Shown here: positions 39,636 to 48,070 of the stretch, in pieces
Layout: each line of letters opens with the position of its first letter
How positions within the stretch are numbered: position 1 is the first letter of the stretch
NCBI GenBank assembly: GCA_020445665.1
Contig: JAGRGD010000318.1
Coordinates: forward strand, 1-48,070
DNA length: 48,070 nt
Reading direction: 5' to 3'
From: Rhodocyclaceae bacterium
GTDB lineage: Bacteria; Pseudomonadota; Gammaproteobacteria; Burkholderiales; Rhodocyclaceae
Translations under genes and position numbers: made by a program
The notes under the pieces: model-generated
What the model was told of the DNA's origin: nothing
Database searches by the model: none
The model's input: only the letters and a program-made list of their open reading frames with translations

Positions 39636-40820
39636 TCACTCCTTCGCGCTGTCGGCCGGCGCGGCCGGCTCGCTCTCGTGGGACCTGCCCAGGTTGCGCG
39701 CCACCATCGCGCCGGCGCCGGCGGCAGCGCCGGCGACTGCCGCGAGCACTGCGGCGGAACCGAGGCTCGCGCCCTGGCCCTGCTTCTCGTGGATGCCGGG
39801 ATAGACCGCCGGCGGCTCGATGTTCTTGACCCGGGCGAGGGTGTGGATCGGCTTGGTGAAGCCGACACCCTGCTCCGTGCAGCCGATACAGGGGTGGCCA
39901 CAGCCCACCGGCCAGGTGCCGGCGCCGGCGTCGCCGAACAGCGCGGTCGGGCAGTTGGCGTAGGTCTCCGGGCCCTTGCAGCCGAGCTTGTAGAGGCAAT
40001 AGCCCTTGCGATGGCCCTCGTCACCGAAGGCCAGGGCAAAGCGGCCGGCGTCGAAGTGGGCGCGGCGCTCGCAGTTCTCGTGCACCAGGCGCGAGTAGGC
40101 GAACTTGGGGCGCCCCTGGGCATCGACCGCCGGCAGCGTGCCGAAGGTCAGGAAATGCACCACCGTGGCGAGGAAGTTGTACGGGTTGGGCGGGCAGCCC
40201 GGAATATTCACCACCGGCCTGCCGAGGACCTCGGCCACGCCGGACGAGCCGGTGGGGCTCGAGTCCGCGCCGTCGATCGACGGAATCGTCGAAGGCATGC
40301 CGCCCCAGCTCGCACAGGAGCCGATCGCGATGACCGCGGCCGCATCGGCAGCGCATTCCCGGGTCATGTCGATCGCGGTCTGGTTGCCCACCTTGCAATA
40401 GATGCCGCCGTCCTTGGTCGGGATCGCGCCCTCGACCACCAGCAGGTACTTGCCCTTGTGCTTCTCCATGGCCGCCTTGCGGGCGGCTTCGACCTGATGG
40501 CCGGCCGCGGCGAAGAGGGTCTCGTGGTAATCCAGCGAGATCACGTCGAGGATCAGCTTCTCGATGGTCGGGTGCTCGGCCCGCAGCATCGACTCGGTGC
40601 AGCCGGTGCACTCCTGGAAGTGCAACCAGATCACCGACGGCCGCTCGGCCGACGTCATGGCCTCGGCCACGGCGGCCTCGGCGCCCTTGGGCAGACCCAG
40701 GGTCGTGGCCAGCGTGGCGCAGAACTGCAGGAAGCTCCGCCGGCTCATCTCCAGGCGTGATTCGACCGAGCGCGGCGCGGCCGTCGGCTCACCGGACTCC
40801 GAAAATTGGCGCGATCCCAT
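39636..40820 (-). CDS. hybO: HybO, small subunit of [NiFe] hydrogenase 2, standard (oxygen-sensitive) type
   Basis: A 394-residue precursor with a Tat signal (MSRRSFLQF, Arg27-Arg28, long N-terminal extension). The proximal site reads ECTGCTES (Cys71, Gly73, Cys74) and GSCASWGG (Cys169, Gly174), so both extra cysteines of the oxygen-tolerant type are glycine. This is the ordinary [4Fe-4S] site. A C-terminal alanine-rich hydrophobic stretch (about 350-372) probably anchors it. The ATG at 40820 has GGGAGAGAG upstream. First gene of locus 2. Confidence 0.96.
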   Translation of the reverse strand: MGSRQFSESGEPTAAPRSVESRLEMSRRSFLQFCATLATTLGLPKGAEAAVAEAMTSAERPSVIWLHFQECTGCTESMLRAEHPTIEKLILDVISLDYHETLFAAAGHQVEAARKAAMEKHKGKYLLVVEGAIPTKDGGIYCKVGNQTAIDMTRECAADAAAVIAIGSCASWGGMPSTIPSIDGADSSPTGSSGVAEVLGRPVVNIPGCPPNPYNFLATVVHFLTFGTLPAVDAQGRPKFAYSRLVHENCERRAHFDAGRFALAFGDEGHRKGYCLYKLGCKGPETYANCPTALFGDAGAGTWPVGCGHPCIGCTEQGVGFTKPIHTLARVKNIEPPAVYPGIHEKQGQGASLGSAAVLAAVAGAAAGAGAMVARNLGRSHESEPAAPADSAKE

Positions 40821-40876
40821 CGCTCTCTCCCTCGACTGTTTGACTGTGCGGGTGTCAGTGCCCCGGCAGTGGACAC

Positions 40877-40892
40877 CTCAAGATCCGTACCA
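40877..40892 (-). promoter_or_regulatory. Sigma-54 type promoter upstream of hybO
   Basis: On the minus strand TGGTACGGATCTTGAG resembles the other three elements (TGGYACGG-N3-TTG) with one change in the -24 half (T for C) and GA instead of GC at -12. It lies about 57 bases before the hybO ATG. It is the weakest of the four. Confidence 0.6.
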
Positions 40893-41034
40893 GCCGCCGC
40901 AGTCCTCTGAAAGCGCTGAGATATCAGTTAGATGACTTGCACGACCCGCCGCCGGCTTGGGTAGCGGGCTCCCGGACCCGACGGCAAAGTGCAAACCTTC
41001 TTTTCACTGAAGAATTTCACGTCAATTAAATTTT

Positions 41035-41048
41035 GTGATTTGCATCAA
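41035..41048. promoter_or_regulatory. FNR/ANR-type box (one mismatch) upstream of hybO
   Basis: GTGATTTGCATCAA differs from TTGAT-N4-ATCAA in one base. It is about 215 bases upstream of the hybO ATG and overlaps an IHF-like site. Confidence 0.55.
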
Positions 41049-41125
41049 TGTTTTACTGTAGCTCTCGCAGATGCCCCGATTGTTAACGCCGAAAATCGGA
41101 ATTGAACTGGAAACCTGGATTCCAC

Positions 41126-41151
41126 AAACGTTGATACAGATCAATGTTTGT
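41126..41151. promoter_or_regulatory. Extended perfect FNR/ANR-type palindrome between hybO and the GST gene
   Basis: TTGATACAGATCAA at 41131-41144 is a perfect box, and it is flanked by CAAAC and GTTTG in inverted orientation, giving a 26-base dyad. It could act on either divergent promoter. Confidence 0.72.
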
Positions 41152-41234
41152 GGCCCCGGCCCGATCGCCGAATGATTGGCCCCAGCCCGGCCCGAGCGCC
41201 TAGAATCGCGGTCTGAGATCGAATCCGAAGTCCT

Positions 41235-41876
41235 ATGAGCCAGGCATTGACGTTGTACGGCTGCCCCAACACCCGGAGCCTGCGGGCCGCCTGGGCACTT
41301 GAGGAGGCGGGCGCCGAGTATGCGTACCACCCCATCGACCTGTTCCGGGGCGAGGGCCGCAAGCCGCCCTTCCTCTCGCTGAATCCGGGGGGCAAGGTGC
41401 CGCTGCTCGTGACGCCGGACGGGCCCCTCTCCGAATCGGGTGCGATCCTGATGTGGATCGGCGAGCGATTCCCGGCGAGCGGCCTGCTCCCGACGGCGCC
41501 AGGCCCGCGCGCCCTGGCCCTGCAGTGGTCGATGTTTGCCCTGACGGAGCTTGAACAACCCCTCTGGACCATCGCCAAGCACCGCTTCGCACTCCCGCCC
41601 GAGCACCGGGTGGCAGGCATCGAGCCCACGGCAGCGTGGGAATTCCAGCGCGCCGCCAGCCTGCTCGCTGGCCGCCTTGCGTCGGAAGAGACCCTGGCCG
41701 GCATCTTCAGCATGGCCGACATTCTGGCCGCCCATTGCCTCGCCTGGGCGGCATCCGCACGCATTCCCCATGGCCATCCGGCGCTCGACGCCTATCGCGA
41801 CCGGATGCTCGCCCGCCCGGCTGCCCGGCAGGCCATCGCCCGCGAGGGCAGACTCGAACGGACCTCCGCCCCATGA
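41235..41876 (+). CDS. Glutathione S-transferase family protein
   Basis: A 213-residue protein with an N-terminal thioredoxin-like domain (LTLYGCPNTRSLRAAWALEE, NPGGKVPLLV, LSESGAILMWIGERFP) and a C-terminal helical domain (about 90-210). The Ser-Glu-Ser segment is the usual glutathione-binding place. The substrate is unknown. It is divergent from hybO, and its stop overlaps the next gene (ATGA), so it is co-translated with the HDOD protein. Confidence 0.92.
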   Translation: MSQALTLYGCPNTRSLRAAWALEEAGAEYAYHPIDLFRGEGRKPPFLSLNPGGKVPLLVTPDGPLSESGAILMWIGERFPASGLLPTAPGPRALALQWSMFALTELEQPLWTIAKHRFALPPEHRVAGIEPTAAWEFQRAASLLAGRLASEETLAGIFSMADILAAHCLAWAASARIPHGHPALDAYRDRMLARPAARQAIAREGRLERTSAP

Positions 41877-42673
41877 CCCCGACCGACGAATCCCTGGTTG
41901 ACGCCATCCTGGCCAGCGGTATTACGCTGCCCGCCCCCGACCCCCAGCTGCTTGAGCTGATGCGCATCGCCGGCAACGAGGACAGTGGCCTGGACGAGGT
42001 CGCGGCGGCCGTCTCGCGCACCCCGGCCACCACCGGTGCGGTCTTCCGTGTCGCCGCATCGCCGGTCTTCGGCCAGATCCGTCCCAAGAAGACGGTGCTG
42101 GAAGCGGTGGTCTTGCTGGGCAAGACCAAGGTCCTGGCGATTGCCAGCAGCACCGGACTGCGCGCAAAGCTCAGCGACGTGCCGCCGCGCGTCATCGGCG
42201 CGATCTGGGACGCCTGTTTTGAGGTCGCCCAGGAGAGCTGGGGGCTGATGCACGCCTCGTGCCAGCCCACCCTGGCCGACGACGCCTTCCTCGCAGGCCT
42301 GATGCACGACGTGGGCATCGCCCTGATCCTGCGGCGCAACCCGGAGTTTCTGCGCGATTTCGAGATCGAGGCCGGCAATGTGGACGAGGCCGGCCTGCAC
42401 GTGGACGGCCTGATCGAGGTCAACCACGCCGCCATCGGCGCCCATGTCGCCCGCAACTGGAAGCTGCCCGAAGCGGTCTGCGACGCCATCGCCCTGCACC
42501 ACACCCCCCCGTCACCCGATCTGGAGATTCCGAGCGGAGCCCAGCTGCTGAGCGCCGCCGTCGCCGCCGGCCGCCGGCGGGCCGGCACGATCCGGCCCGA
42601 GGAGTGGGCCTGCTGGGCGCCCTTCGTGGAGCGCCACCTCAAGATTCCCGACGACATCCTGAACGGGGGCTGA
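41873..42673 (+). CDS. HDOD domain protein
   Basis: A 266-residue protein in which residues about 15-210 form an HDOD domain (SRTPATTGAVFRVAASPVFG, AFLAGLMHDVGIALIL, EVNHAAIGAHVARNWKLP). It is related to HD phosphohydrolases. The histidine-aspartate pair and later histidines remain, but the overall pattern is the HDOD regulatory type and enzymatic activity is doubtful. The start at 41873 lies within the GST stop. A second HDOD protein is encoded at 45163. Confidence 0.87.
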   Translation: MTPTDESLVDAILASGITLPAPDPQLLELMRIAGNEDSGLDEVAAAVSRTPATTGAVFRVAASPVFGQIRPKKTVLEAVVLLGKTKVLAIASSTGLRAKLSDVPPRVIGAIWDACFEVAQESWGLMHASCQPTLADDAFLAGLMHDVGIALILRRNPEFLRDFEIEAGNVDEAGLHVDGLIEVNHAAIGAHVARNWKLPEAVCDAIALHHTPPSPDLEIPSGAQLLSAAVAAGRRRAGTIRPEEWACWAPFVERHLKIPDDILNGG

Positions 42674-42674
42674 G

Positions 42675-44684
42675 ATGAGGGCGACCGACACGCTGATCCG
42701 CCTCCTGGCCGGACTGATTTTCGGCCTCCTGGCAGCGGCCTCGATCGCGGCCGAGCCGGTGATGCTCGACATGCAGCTCAGGCTGATTCCCGCCAAGCGC
42801 ATGCTGGAAGGCAGCGCGAATCTCAAGCTGCCGGCCATCGCCAACCGCCGCATCGCGATCGATCGGCGCGCCAGATTGGCCACCCTCACGGTCGATGGTC
42901 AGCCCGTGCGCCTGCGTCGCTGGTGGCGGGGAGACCTGGAGATCCGCGCCATCCCGGACGGCGCCAGCAGTGTCGAAATGAGCTGGCAACTGCCCCTTTC
43001 GCCCGTGCCCGAGGAGGCGAGTCACCGCGACACCCTCGGCGACGACCGTGCCACGGCCGGCTCCGACGGCAGCTTTCTGCCGGCCTCGGCACGCTGGTAT
43101 CCGGGCCTGCAGGTGGGCCAGGACGATGGCCTGCAGCGCTGGCGGGTGACCATCGACGTGCCGGCAGGACAGCGCGCGATCGTGCCGGGCAGGCTGGTGG
43201 AGGAGGCCGAGGCATCCGGCTACACGCGGACGGTGTACCGGATGGACGTTCCGGCCGCGGGGATCGACCTGATGGTCGGCCCCTACGTCGTCCTCGAGCG
43301 CGCGATCAAATCCGTGGATGGCCGGACGCTCAAGCTGCGCACCCTGTTCCATCCGCGCATCGCCGACCTCGCCGAGGGCTACCTCGACGCCCTCGGCGCC
43401 TACTTCCAGCGATACGAGCAGTGGATCGGCCCCTACCCCTACGACGACTTCAGCGTGGTCTCGAGCCCGACACCCACCGGCTTCGGCATGCCGAGCCTGA
43501 CCTACCTCGGGGTGGACGTCCTGCGCCTGCCCTTCATCCGGGGGACCTCCCTCGGCCACGAAGTGCTCCACAACTGGTGGGGCAACGGGGTGTACCCGGA
43601 CATCCGCCAGGGCAACTGGAGCGAGGGGCTGACCACCTTCATGGCGGACTACACCTACGCCCTCGACGAGGCGCCCGAGAAGGCCCGGGTCATGCGCATG
43701 GGCTGGCTGCGCGACCTGTCCGCGATACCGCCCGGCAAGGGGCTCGCGCTTAACCGTTTCACCGCCCGCCGACATGGCATTTCGGCGGCGGTGGGCTACG
43801 GCCGGGCGGCGATGGTCTTCGTGATGCTGCGCGACCGCATCGGCAATGCGGCCTTCGACCGGGCGATCCGGCGCTTCTGGCGACAGCGCCGCTTCCAGGT
43901 CGCCAGCTGGGCCGACCTGCAGGCCGCTTTCGAGGCCGAGGCGGGGGAGTCCCTCCAGGCCTTCCTCACCCCTCTTCTGACCGCCCGTGACCTGCCGACG
44001 CTCGCGCTGTCCCATGGCGACGCCGGCGTGATGCTGCACCAGAGTGCGCCCCACCATGCCCTGCGGGTCCCCGTCGTGGCCGATCCTGCCGCGGGCAAGC
44101 AGACGCTGATGGTGGGCATCAGTGGCCCCGAGGTGCGGGTGGAACCCCCGGCCGGCACCCGCACGCTGACCCTCGATCCCGACTTCCGCGTGCTTCGCCG
44201 CCTCGCCAGGAACGAGGCCGCACCGGTACTAAGAGAGATCAATCTGGCCGGAGTGGCCAGCCTGATGGTTCTTGGCGACGAGCGGGTGGAGGCGGCGGCC
44301 GAACACCTCGCCGAACGCCTGCTCGACCGGACGCCACGCCGGCGCTCGCCGGAGGCCCCGCCGGGTGACGGGCCGCTGCTTGTAATCGGCACCGCCACCG
44401 AGGTCGACGCCTGGCTGGCGGCGCATGGCCACCCCGCCCGTCCCCAGGCCGTGTCGGGTCGTGGCGACGCCCAGGCCTGGGCCGGCCTGACCGCTAGCGA
44501 CAAGCCGATGCTGGTGGTATCGGGGAGCAACGCCGACGCCCTGGAGGCAGCGGCCCGCTCCCTGCCACACCTCGGACGCTACGGCTGGGTCGTGATCGAA
44601 GGCGGTCGCAGCATCGACCGGGGACAGGGCGCTGCGAAGCCGCAGGTCATGTCTGTGCCGACCGCGGCGCCCCAGGCCCGCTGA
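42675..44684 (+). CDS. M1-like zinc peptidase, probably exported
   Basis: A 669-residue protein with an N-terminal signal peptide (hydrophobic about 8-24, ending SIAAEP). The peptidase core has the zinc motif HEVLHNWWGN (His295, Glu296, His299) and the third ligand Glu317 in NWSEG, spaced as in M1 aminopeptidases. The catalytic region spans about 220-440. The usual GxMEN substrate motif is not evident; TGFGMPS lies in its place. The C-terminal 210 residues are unrecognised. It begins one base after the HDOD stop (TGAGATG). Its 3' end overlaps the convergent 44647 gene by 38 bases. Confidence 0.85.
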   Translation: MRATDTLIRLLAGLIFGLLAAASIAAEPVMLDMQLRLIPAKRMLEGSANLKLPAIANRRIAIDRRARLATLTVDGQPVRLRRWWRGDLEIRAIPDGASSVEMSWQLPLSPVPEEASHRDTLGDDRATAGSDGSFLPASARWYPGLQVGQDDGLQRWRVTIDVPAGQRAIVPGRLVEEAEASGYTRTVYRMDVPAAGIDLMVGPYVVLERAIKSVDGRTLKLRTLFHPRIADLAEGYLDALGAYFQRYEQWIGPYPYDDFSVVSSPTPTGFGMPSLTYLGVDVLRLPFIRGTSLGHEVLHNWWGNGVYPDIRQGNWSEGLTTFMADYTYALDEAPEKARVMRMGWLRDLSAIPPGKGLALNRFTARRHGISAAVGYGRAAMVFVMLRDRIGNAAFDRAIRRFWRQRRFQVASWADLQAAFEAEAGESLQAFLTPLLTARDLPTLALSHGDAGVMLHQSAPHHALRVPVVADPAAGKQTLMVGISGPEVRVEPPAGTRTLTLDPDFRVLRRLARNEAAPVLREINLAGVASLMVLGDERVEAAAEHLAERLLDRTPRRRSPEAPPGDGPLLVIGTATEVDAWLAAHGHPARPQAVSGRGDAQAWAGLTASDKPMLVVSGSNADALEAAARSLPHLGRYGWVVIEGGRSIDRGQGAAKPQVMSVPTAAPQAR

Positions 44685-45081
44685 ACCGGCTGCCACCTGG
44701 CCGGCGCGGCGACGGGCGGCCATGGCGACGGAGGCGCGCCGACCCGCGCTGTCCGGCATAGTCGGCATGGATGGGCAGGCGCATGAAGCCGCGCAGATGC
44801 CGCAGTGGGCGCGAGCCCGGCTCGGTGCGCGCTCGCAGGCGCCAGCGCAGCACGACAAGCAAGCCGGCGTGCGCCAGCAGACCCAGGCCCGTGACAAGGA
44901 ACAGCAATGCGGCATCGGGATCGGAAAACAGCGGATGCAGATCTCCGCCCCCCATCTTGACGACCACGGCGAGCACCAGGTTGGCGCCACCGAGGGCCAG
45001 CAGCAAGGACTCGGCGCGCTGCCACAGGGAGACGATCAGCGGGTCATCGGGCCAGGTCGGATCGGCATCGTTCGATCGCAT
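44647..45081 (-). CDS. Small two-helix membrane protein of unknown function (144 aa)
   Basis: A 144-residue protein with a strong Shine-Dalgarno (GGAGGT) directly before the ATG at 45081. Two membrane helices are predicted (about 26-43, SLLLALGGANLVLAVVV, and about 58-80, ALLFLVTGLGLLAHAGLLVV). The C-terminal third is highly basic and low-complexity. It lies 81 bases downstream of the EAL-HDOD gene. Function unknown. Confidence 0.65.
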   Translation of the reverse strand: MRSNDADPTWPDDPLIVSLWQRAESLLLALGGANLVLAVVVKMGGGDLHPLFSDPDAALLFLVTGLGLLAHAGLLVVLRWRLRARTEPGSRPLRHLRGFMRLPIHADYAGQRGSARLRRHGRPSPRRPGGSRFSGPGAPRSAQT

Positions 45082-45162
45082 TGGAGACCTCCGCGCACTG
45101 GGACAATACCGGATCGACCTCGGCCCGTCGCCGGATGTTCCCGCCGGGAGTCGCGGTAGCGC

Positions 45163-46596
45163 TCAGCGCGCCGGCGTGCTCACTTCTTCTGGCGACTCGC
45201 TCGAGGCCTGCACCCACAGCAGCGCGTCGATCTGACGGCGGTTGATGTCGTCCATGGTGAGGCCCAGCCCGGTGGCGGCCTCTTCGACGACATCCGCCTG
45301 ACCCAGTTCGAGCGCTTCGGCGATCTGCAGATAGGGGAGCCACGGCCCCTCGCGGCGCAGCAGTGCATCCGAGACCGTGTCGGGCACCTTGACGGGCTTC
45401 AGGGCGTCGGGCAACGGCACCCGCATGATGACGTCAAGCAGGGAGAACAGACCGGTCATGAACAGCTGCTCGCATTCGTCCTTGCCGACCCGGTCGGCAC
45501 CCAGCAGCTCCATGAAGCGCGCCCGCGTCAAGGCCACCTCCATCAGGGCATTGGACCCCCCGTCCTTGCGCGCACTGCCGAACAGCAGCAGCGCCAGCCA
45601 GCGTCGGAGCGGCATCCGACCGAGCACCACCAGCGCGTGCTCGATCGAGGTGATCGGGTTGTTGATGCCCCAGGCCGCGGCATTGACGTAGCGCAGCAGC
45701 CGGTAGGTGAGGGCCACGTCGTGCTTGAGCACCGCGGCCAGCTCCCGCGTCTCGGTGTCCTCGCGCAGCCGGTTCAGCAGCATCGCGACCCGCATCGAGT
45801 GCGGCTGCAGGCGGTGGCCCTGCCAATCCTCGCGGTGGGTCACGAAGCCGCCGTGGAAGGCCTCGCAGCCGAGGCGGTGGAGGTGCTCGAAGTCCTCCTC
45901 GGTGGCGACGTTCCAGGCCAGCCAGTTCACGTTCGGCGCCACCCGCACGAGGCGCGACCCGAGCTGGCGCAACTCTTCGGGCGAACGCCTCGCACTGTCC
46001 AGCACGAAGTGGTCCGCGACCTGCGCAAAGCCGTCGAACCAGGGCGACTCGCTGTGATCGTCGAGGGCGATGCGCAGGCCCGCGTCGCGCAACTCGGCGG
46101 CCCGGCGCACGAGGGCCGGGTCCGGCGCCGCGTCGAGCCGTTCCGGCTGAAGGATGAGTACGCTGCCTGTCGGCGCCAGGCGCTCGAGCATCGGGTTCGG
46201 CAAAAAGCCGTCCCACACCGGGATGTAGCCGGTACGGGAGCGCAGCAGCCGCACCGCACCGCCGAGCAAGGTGCCGACCTTGAGTTCGTCGAGAAACTCG
46301 CGAGATCGGCGGGTACGCGCGCGCACCTTGCCGGCCGCCGATTCGTGCAGGCTGAAGACAAAGCCGTTGAGCGCCCGCCCTCGATCGAGGACATCGGCGC
46401 GGGCGAGCAGTGCACCGCCGTCGTCGCCACGCATCTCGGCGGGCGTCGAAACGGCCTCCGGCGCCAGGCCGGTGGCAGCCGCCGGCGCCGGCTCCACGGC
46501 TGGCGCGGGGTCGGCCACTGGCCGGGGTTTCGCCGGCGCCGCAGCGGGCGGCGCGTCCGGGGTGCCGGTCAGGAAGTGGAGCAGGCGTTTGAACAT
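45163..46596 (-). CDS. EAL-HDOD (YuxH-type) regulatory protein, catalytically degenerate
   Basis: A 477-residue soluble protein. Residues about 15-60 are an alanine-proline-rich linker. Residues about 70-265 form an EAL-like domain that keeps LRIALDD but lacks the catalytic EAL triad and DDFGTGY, so it is not expected to cleave c-di-GMP. Residues about 265-465 form an HDOD domain (LKHDVALTYRLLRYVNAAAWG, SIEHALVVLGRMPLRRWLAL). Such proteins usually act as c-di-GMP-linked or stress-related regulators. It lies 43 bases downstream of ilvD on the same strand. Confidence 0.88.
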   Translation of the reverse strand: MFKRLLHFLTGTPDAPPAAAPAKPRPVADPAPAVEPAPAAATGLAPEAVSTPAEMRGDDGGALLARADVLDRGRALNGFVFSLHESAAGKVRARTRRSREFLDELKVGTLLGGAVRLLRSRTGYIPVWDGFLPNPMLERLAPTGSVLILQPERLDAAPDPALVRRAAELRDAGLRIALDDHSESPWFDGFAQVADHFVLDSARRSPEELRQLGSRLVRVAPNVNWLAWNVATEEDFEHLHRLGCEAFHGGFVTHREDWQGHRLQPHSMRVAMLLNRLREDTETRELAAVLKHDVALTYRLLRYVNAAAWGINNPITSIEHALVVLGRMPLRRWLALLLFGSARKDGGSNALMEVALTRARFMELLGADRVGKDECEQLFMTGLFSLLDVIMRVPLPDALKPVKVPDTVSDALLRREGPWLPYLQIAEALELGQADVVEEAATGLGLTMDDINRRQIDALLWVQASSESPEEVSTPAR

Positions 46597-46639
46597 CGCT
46601 CAGTCCGTGATCATGTCATGGAAGCCCGTGCCGGGCGGC

Positions 46640-48070
46640 TCAGCCCTCGACCTGGCTGACGTCGCGCACCGCGCCGGTGTCGGCGGAGGTCGTCAGGGCC
46701 GCGTAGGCCCGCAGCGCCGGCGACACGTAGCGCTCGCGGGCGAGCGGCTTCCAGGCGTCGGCGCCGCGCGCGTTCATCGCCGCGCGGCGGGCGGCCAGGG
46801 TATCGGCCGTGACGTCAAGGTGAATGCGCCGGTTGGGGATGTCGATGTCGATCATGTCGCCCTCCTCCACCAGCCCGATCGCGCCACCGCAGGCCGCCTC
46901 AGGCGAGGCGTGGCCGATCGACAGGCCGGAGGTGCCGCCCGAGAAGCGCCCGTCGGTGAGGAGGGCGCAGGCCTTGCCGAGCCCCTTGGACTTGAGATAG
47001 CTGGTCGGATAGAGCATCTCCTGCATGCCCGGGCCGCCCTTCGGACCTTCGTAGCGGATGATCACCACGTCTCCCGCCTCGATGCGGTCGGCGAGGATGC
47101 CCTCGACCGCGGCGTCCTGGCTCTCGAAGACCCGCGCGCGGCCGCGGAAGGTCCAGATCGACTCGTCCACCCCGGCGGTCTTCACGATGCAGCCCTTCTC
47201 GGCGATGTTGCCGTACAACACGGCGAGCCCGCCGTCGCGCGTGAAGGCGTTCTCCCTGTCGCGGATCACGCCGGTGGTGCGGTTCATGTCCAGCTCATTC
47301 CAGCGGCGGTCCTGGCTGAAGGCGACCTGGGTCGGCACCCCGCCCGGCGCAGCCTTGTAGAAGTCGAACACGCTGGTGTCGTGGGCGTCGATGATGTCCC
47401 AGCGGGAGAGGGCCTCGCCGAGGGTCTTGCTATGCACGGTGGGGACATCCCGGTGCAGCAGGCCGCCGCGGGCGAGCTCACCCAGGATGCCCATGATGCC
47501 GCCCGCGCGGTGCACGTCCTCGATATGCACATCGGGCACTGCCGGTGCCACCTTGCACAGGCAGGGCACGCCACGGGAGATGCGGTCGATGTCCTTCATC
47601 GTGAAGTCCACCCCGGCCTCGCGTGCCGCCGCCAGCAGGTGCAGCACGGTGTTGGTGGAGCCACCCATCGCCACGTCGAGGCTCATCGCGTTCTCGAAGG
47701 CGCGAAAGCTCGCGATGGTCCGCGGCAGCACCGTCTCGTCGTTCCCCTCGTACCAGCGGCGTGCCAGGTCCACGATGCGACGGCCGGCCTCCTTGAAGAG
47801 ACGCTCCCGGTCGGCGTGGGTCGCGACCACCGTGCCGTTGCCCGGCAGCGACAGGCCGAGGGCCTCGGTCAGGCAGTTCATCGAGTTGGCGGTGAACATG
47901 CCGGAACAGGAGCCGCAGGTCGGGCAGGCCGAGCGCTCGATCGCCGCGACCTCCTCGTCCGAGCAGTGGGTGTCGGCGGCCTTGACCATGGCGTCGACCA
48001 GATCGAGGGCGATCACCTTGTTTTCCCACTTGACCTTGCCGGCCTCCATCGGCCCGCCGGAGACGAAGAT
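46640..48070 (-). CDS. ilvD: Dihydroxy-acid dehydratase IlvD (5' part beyond the window)
   Basis: The frame runs to the window edge, where it reads [12 protein letters not shown], so the N-terminal part is missing. The 476 visible residues include the iron-sulfur cysteine region [31 protein letters not shown] and the C-terminal core [20 protein letters not shown]. IlvD makes 2-oxo acids in valine, leucine and isoleucine synthesis. The visible part is intact to its stop codon. Confidence 0.97.
   Translation of the reverse strand: MFVSGGPMEAGKVKWENKVIALDLVDAMVKAADTHCSDEEVAAIERSACPTCGSCSGMFTANSMNCLTEALGLSLPGNGTVVATHADRERLFKEAGRRIVDLARRWYEGNDETVLPRTIASFRAFENAMSLDVAMGGSTNTVLHLLAAAREAGVDFTMKDIDRISRGVPCLCKVAPAVPDVHIEDVHRAGGIMGILGELARGGLLHRDVPTVHSKTLGEALSRWDIIDAHDTSVFDFYKAAPGGVPTQVAFSQDRRWNELDMNRTTGVIRDRENAFTRDGGLAVLYGNIAEKGCIVKTAGVDESIWTFRGRARVFESQDAAVEGILADRIEAGDVVIIRYEGPKGGPGMQEMLYPTSYLKSKGLGKACALLTDGRFSGGTSGLSIGHASPEAACGGAIGLVEEGDMIDIDIPNRRIHLDVTADTLAARRAAMNARGADAWKPLARERYVSPALRAYAALTTSADTGAVRDVSQVEG

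Larger units (their letters stand above)
40993..41230. promoter_or_regulatory. AT-rich regulatory region between hybO and the GST gene
   Basis: This 414-base gap has markedly lower GC content than its surroundings, mostly 41000-41150. It contains the two FNR-type boxes listed separately, the hybO sigma-54 element at its left end, a weak inverted repeat CCGATT/AATCGG near 41075-41100, and an IHF-like match (WATCAA-N4-TTR, one mismatch) at 41043-41055. IHF bending would fit a sigma-54 promoter. The region serves divergent genes. Confidence 0.6.

Noticed and set aside
44722-45159. Plus-strand frame over 44722-45159
   Set aside because: The minus-strand frame at 44647-45081 has a strong ribosome binding site and two membrane helices; the plus frame is charged low-complexity sequence.

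Overview
The window is a continuous stretch of high-GC (about two thirds G+C) proteobacterial chromosome. Gene content, Shine-Dalgarno use and dense ATGA/GTGA overlaps point to a Betaproteobacterium, possibly a hydrogen-oxidising member of the Rhodocyclales or Burkholderiales; the exact lineage is inferred. No tRNA, rRNA, CRISPR array or complete insertion sequence was seen.

Left flank (1-5824): a truncated patatin-like lipase, a small unknown ORF, an MsrP-type molybdoenzyme without an adjacent msrQ, another unknown conserved ORF, and a large PAS-GGDEF-EAL protein with a C-terminal CZB-like domain.

Hydrogenase locus 1 (26639 down to 6034, minus strand): hupS-hupL-hupC encode a membrane-bound [NiFe] hydrogenase whose small subunit has all six cysteines of the oxygen-tolerant 4Fe-3S cluster. 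A gene of unknown function follows. Next comes a small unit encoding an XRE/HigA-like regulator, a soluble Aer-type PAS protein and a membrane-anchored chemoreceptor, closed by a clear rho-independent terminator. Then a long, tightly overlapping set, hupDFGHIJK-hypABFCDE-hypX-hoxA, supplies the endopeptidase, the oxygen-protection and assembly factors, the active-site ligand synthesis proteins and the NtrC-type activator.

Central island (27242-33857, plus strand): a YCII/DGPF protein, a DUF1428 protein and an ECF42-type sigma factor, followed by a chemoreceptor and a hybrid histidine kinase.

Hydrogenase locus 2 (40820 down to 34251, minus strand): hybO-hybA-hybB-hybC-hybD-hybG-hybE encode a periplasmic, HybOC-type hydrogenase with the ordinary four-cysteine proximal site, so it is predicted to be oxygen-sensitive. 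A small membrane protein follows.

Right flank (41235-48070): a GST, an HDOD protein, an M1-like peptidase, a small membrane protein, an EAL-HDOD protein and a truncated ilvD.

How it works together: four near-identical sigma-54 type promoter elements (pattern TGGYACGG-N3-YTG) lie upstream of hupS, the PAS/chemoreceptor unit, hupD and hybO. HoxA, the sigma-54 activator, is encoded at the end of locus 1. FNR/ANR-type boxes lie upstream of hupS and hybO. The sequence therefore suggests one HoxA/sigma-54 and FNR-type regulon covering an oxygen-tolerant hydrogenase, an oxygen-sensitive hydrogenase, their shared maturation system and a dedicated energy-taxis receptor pair.
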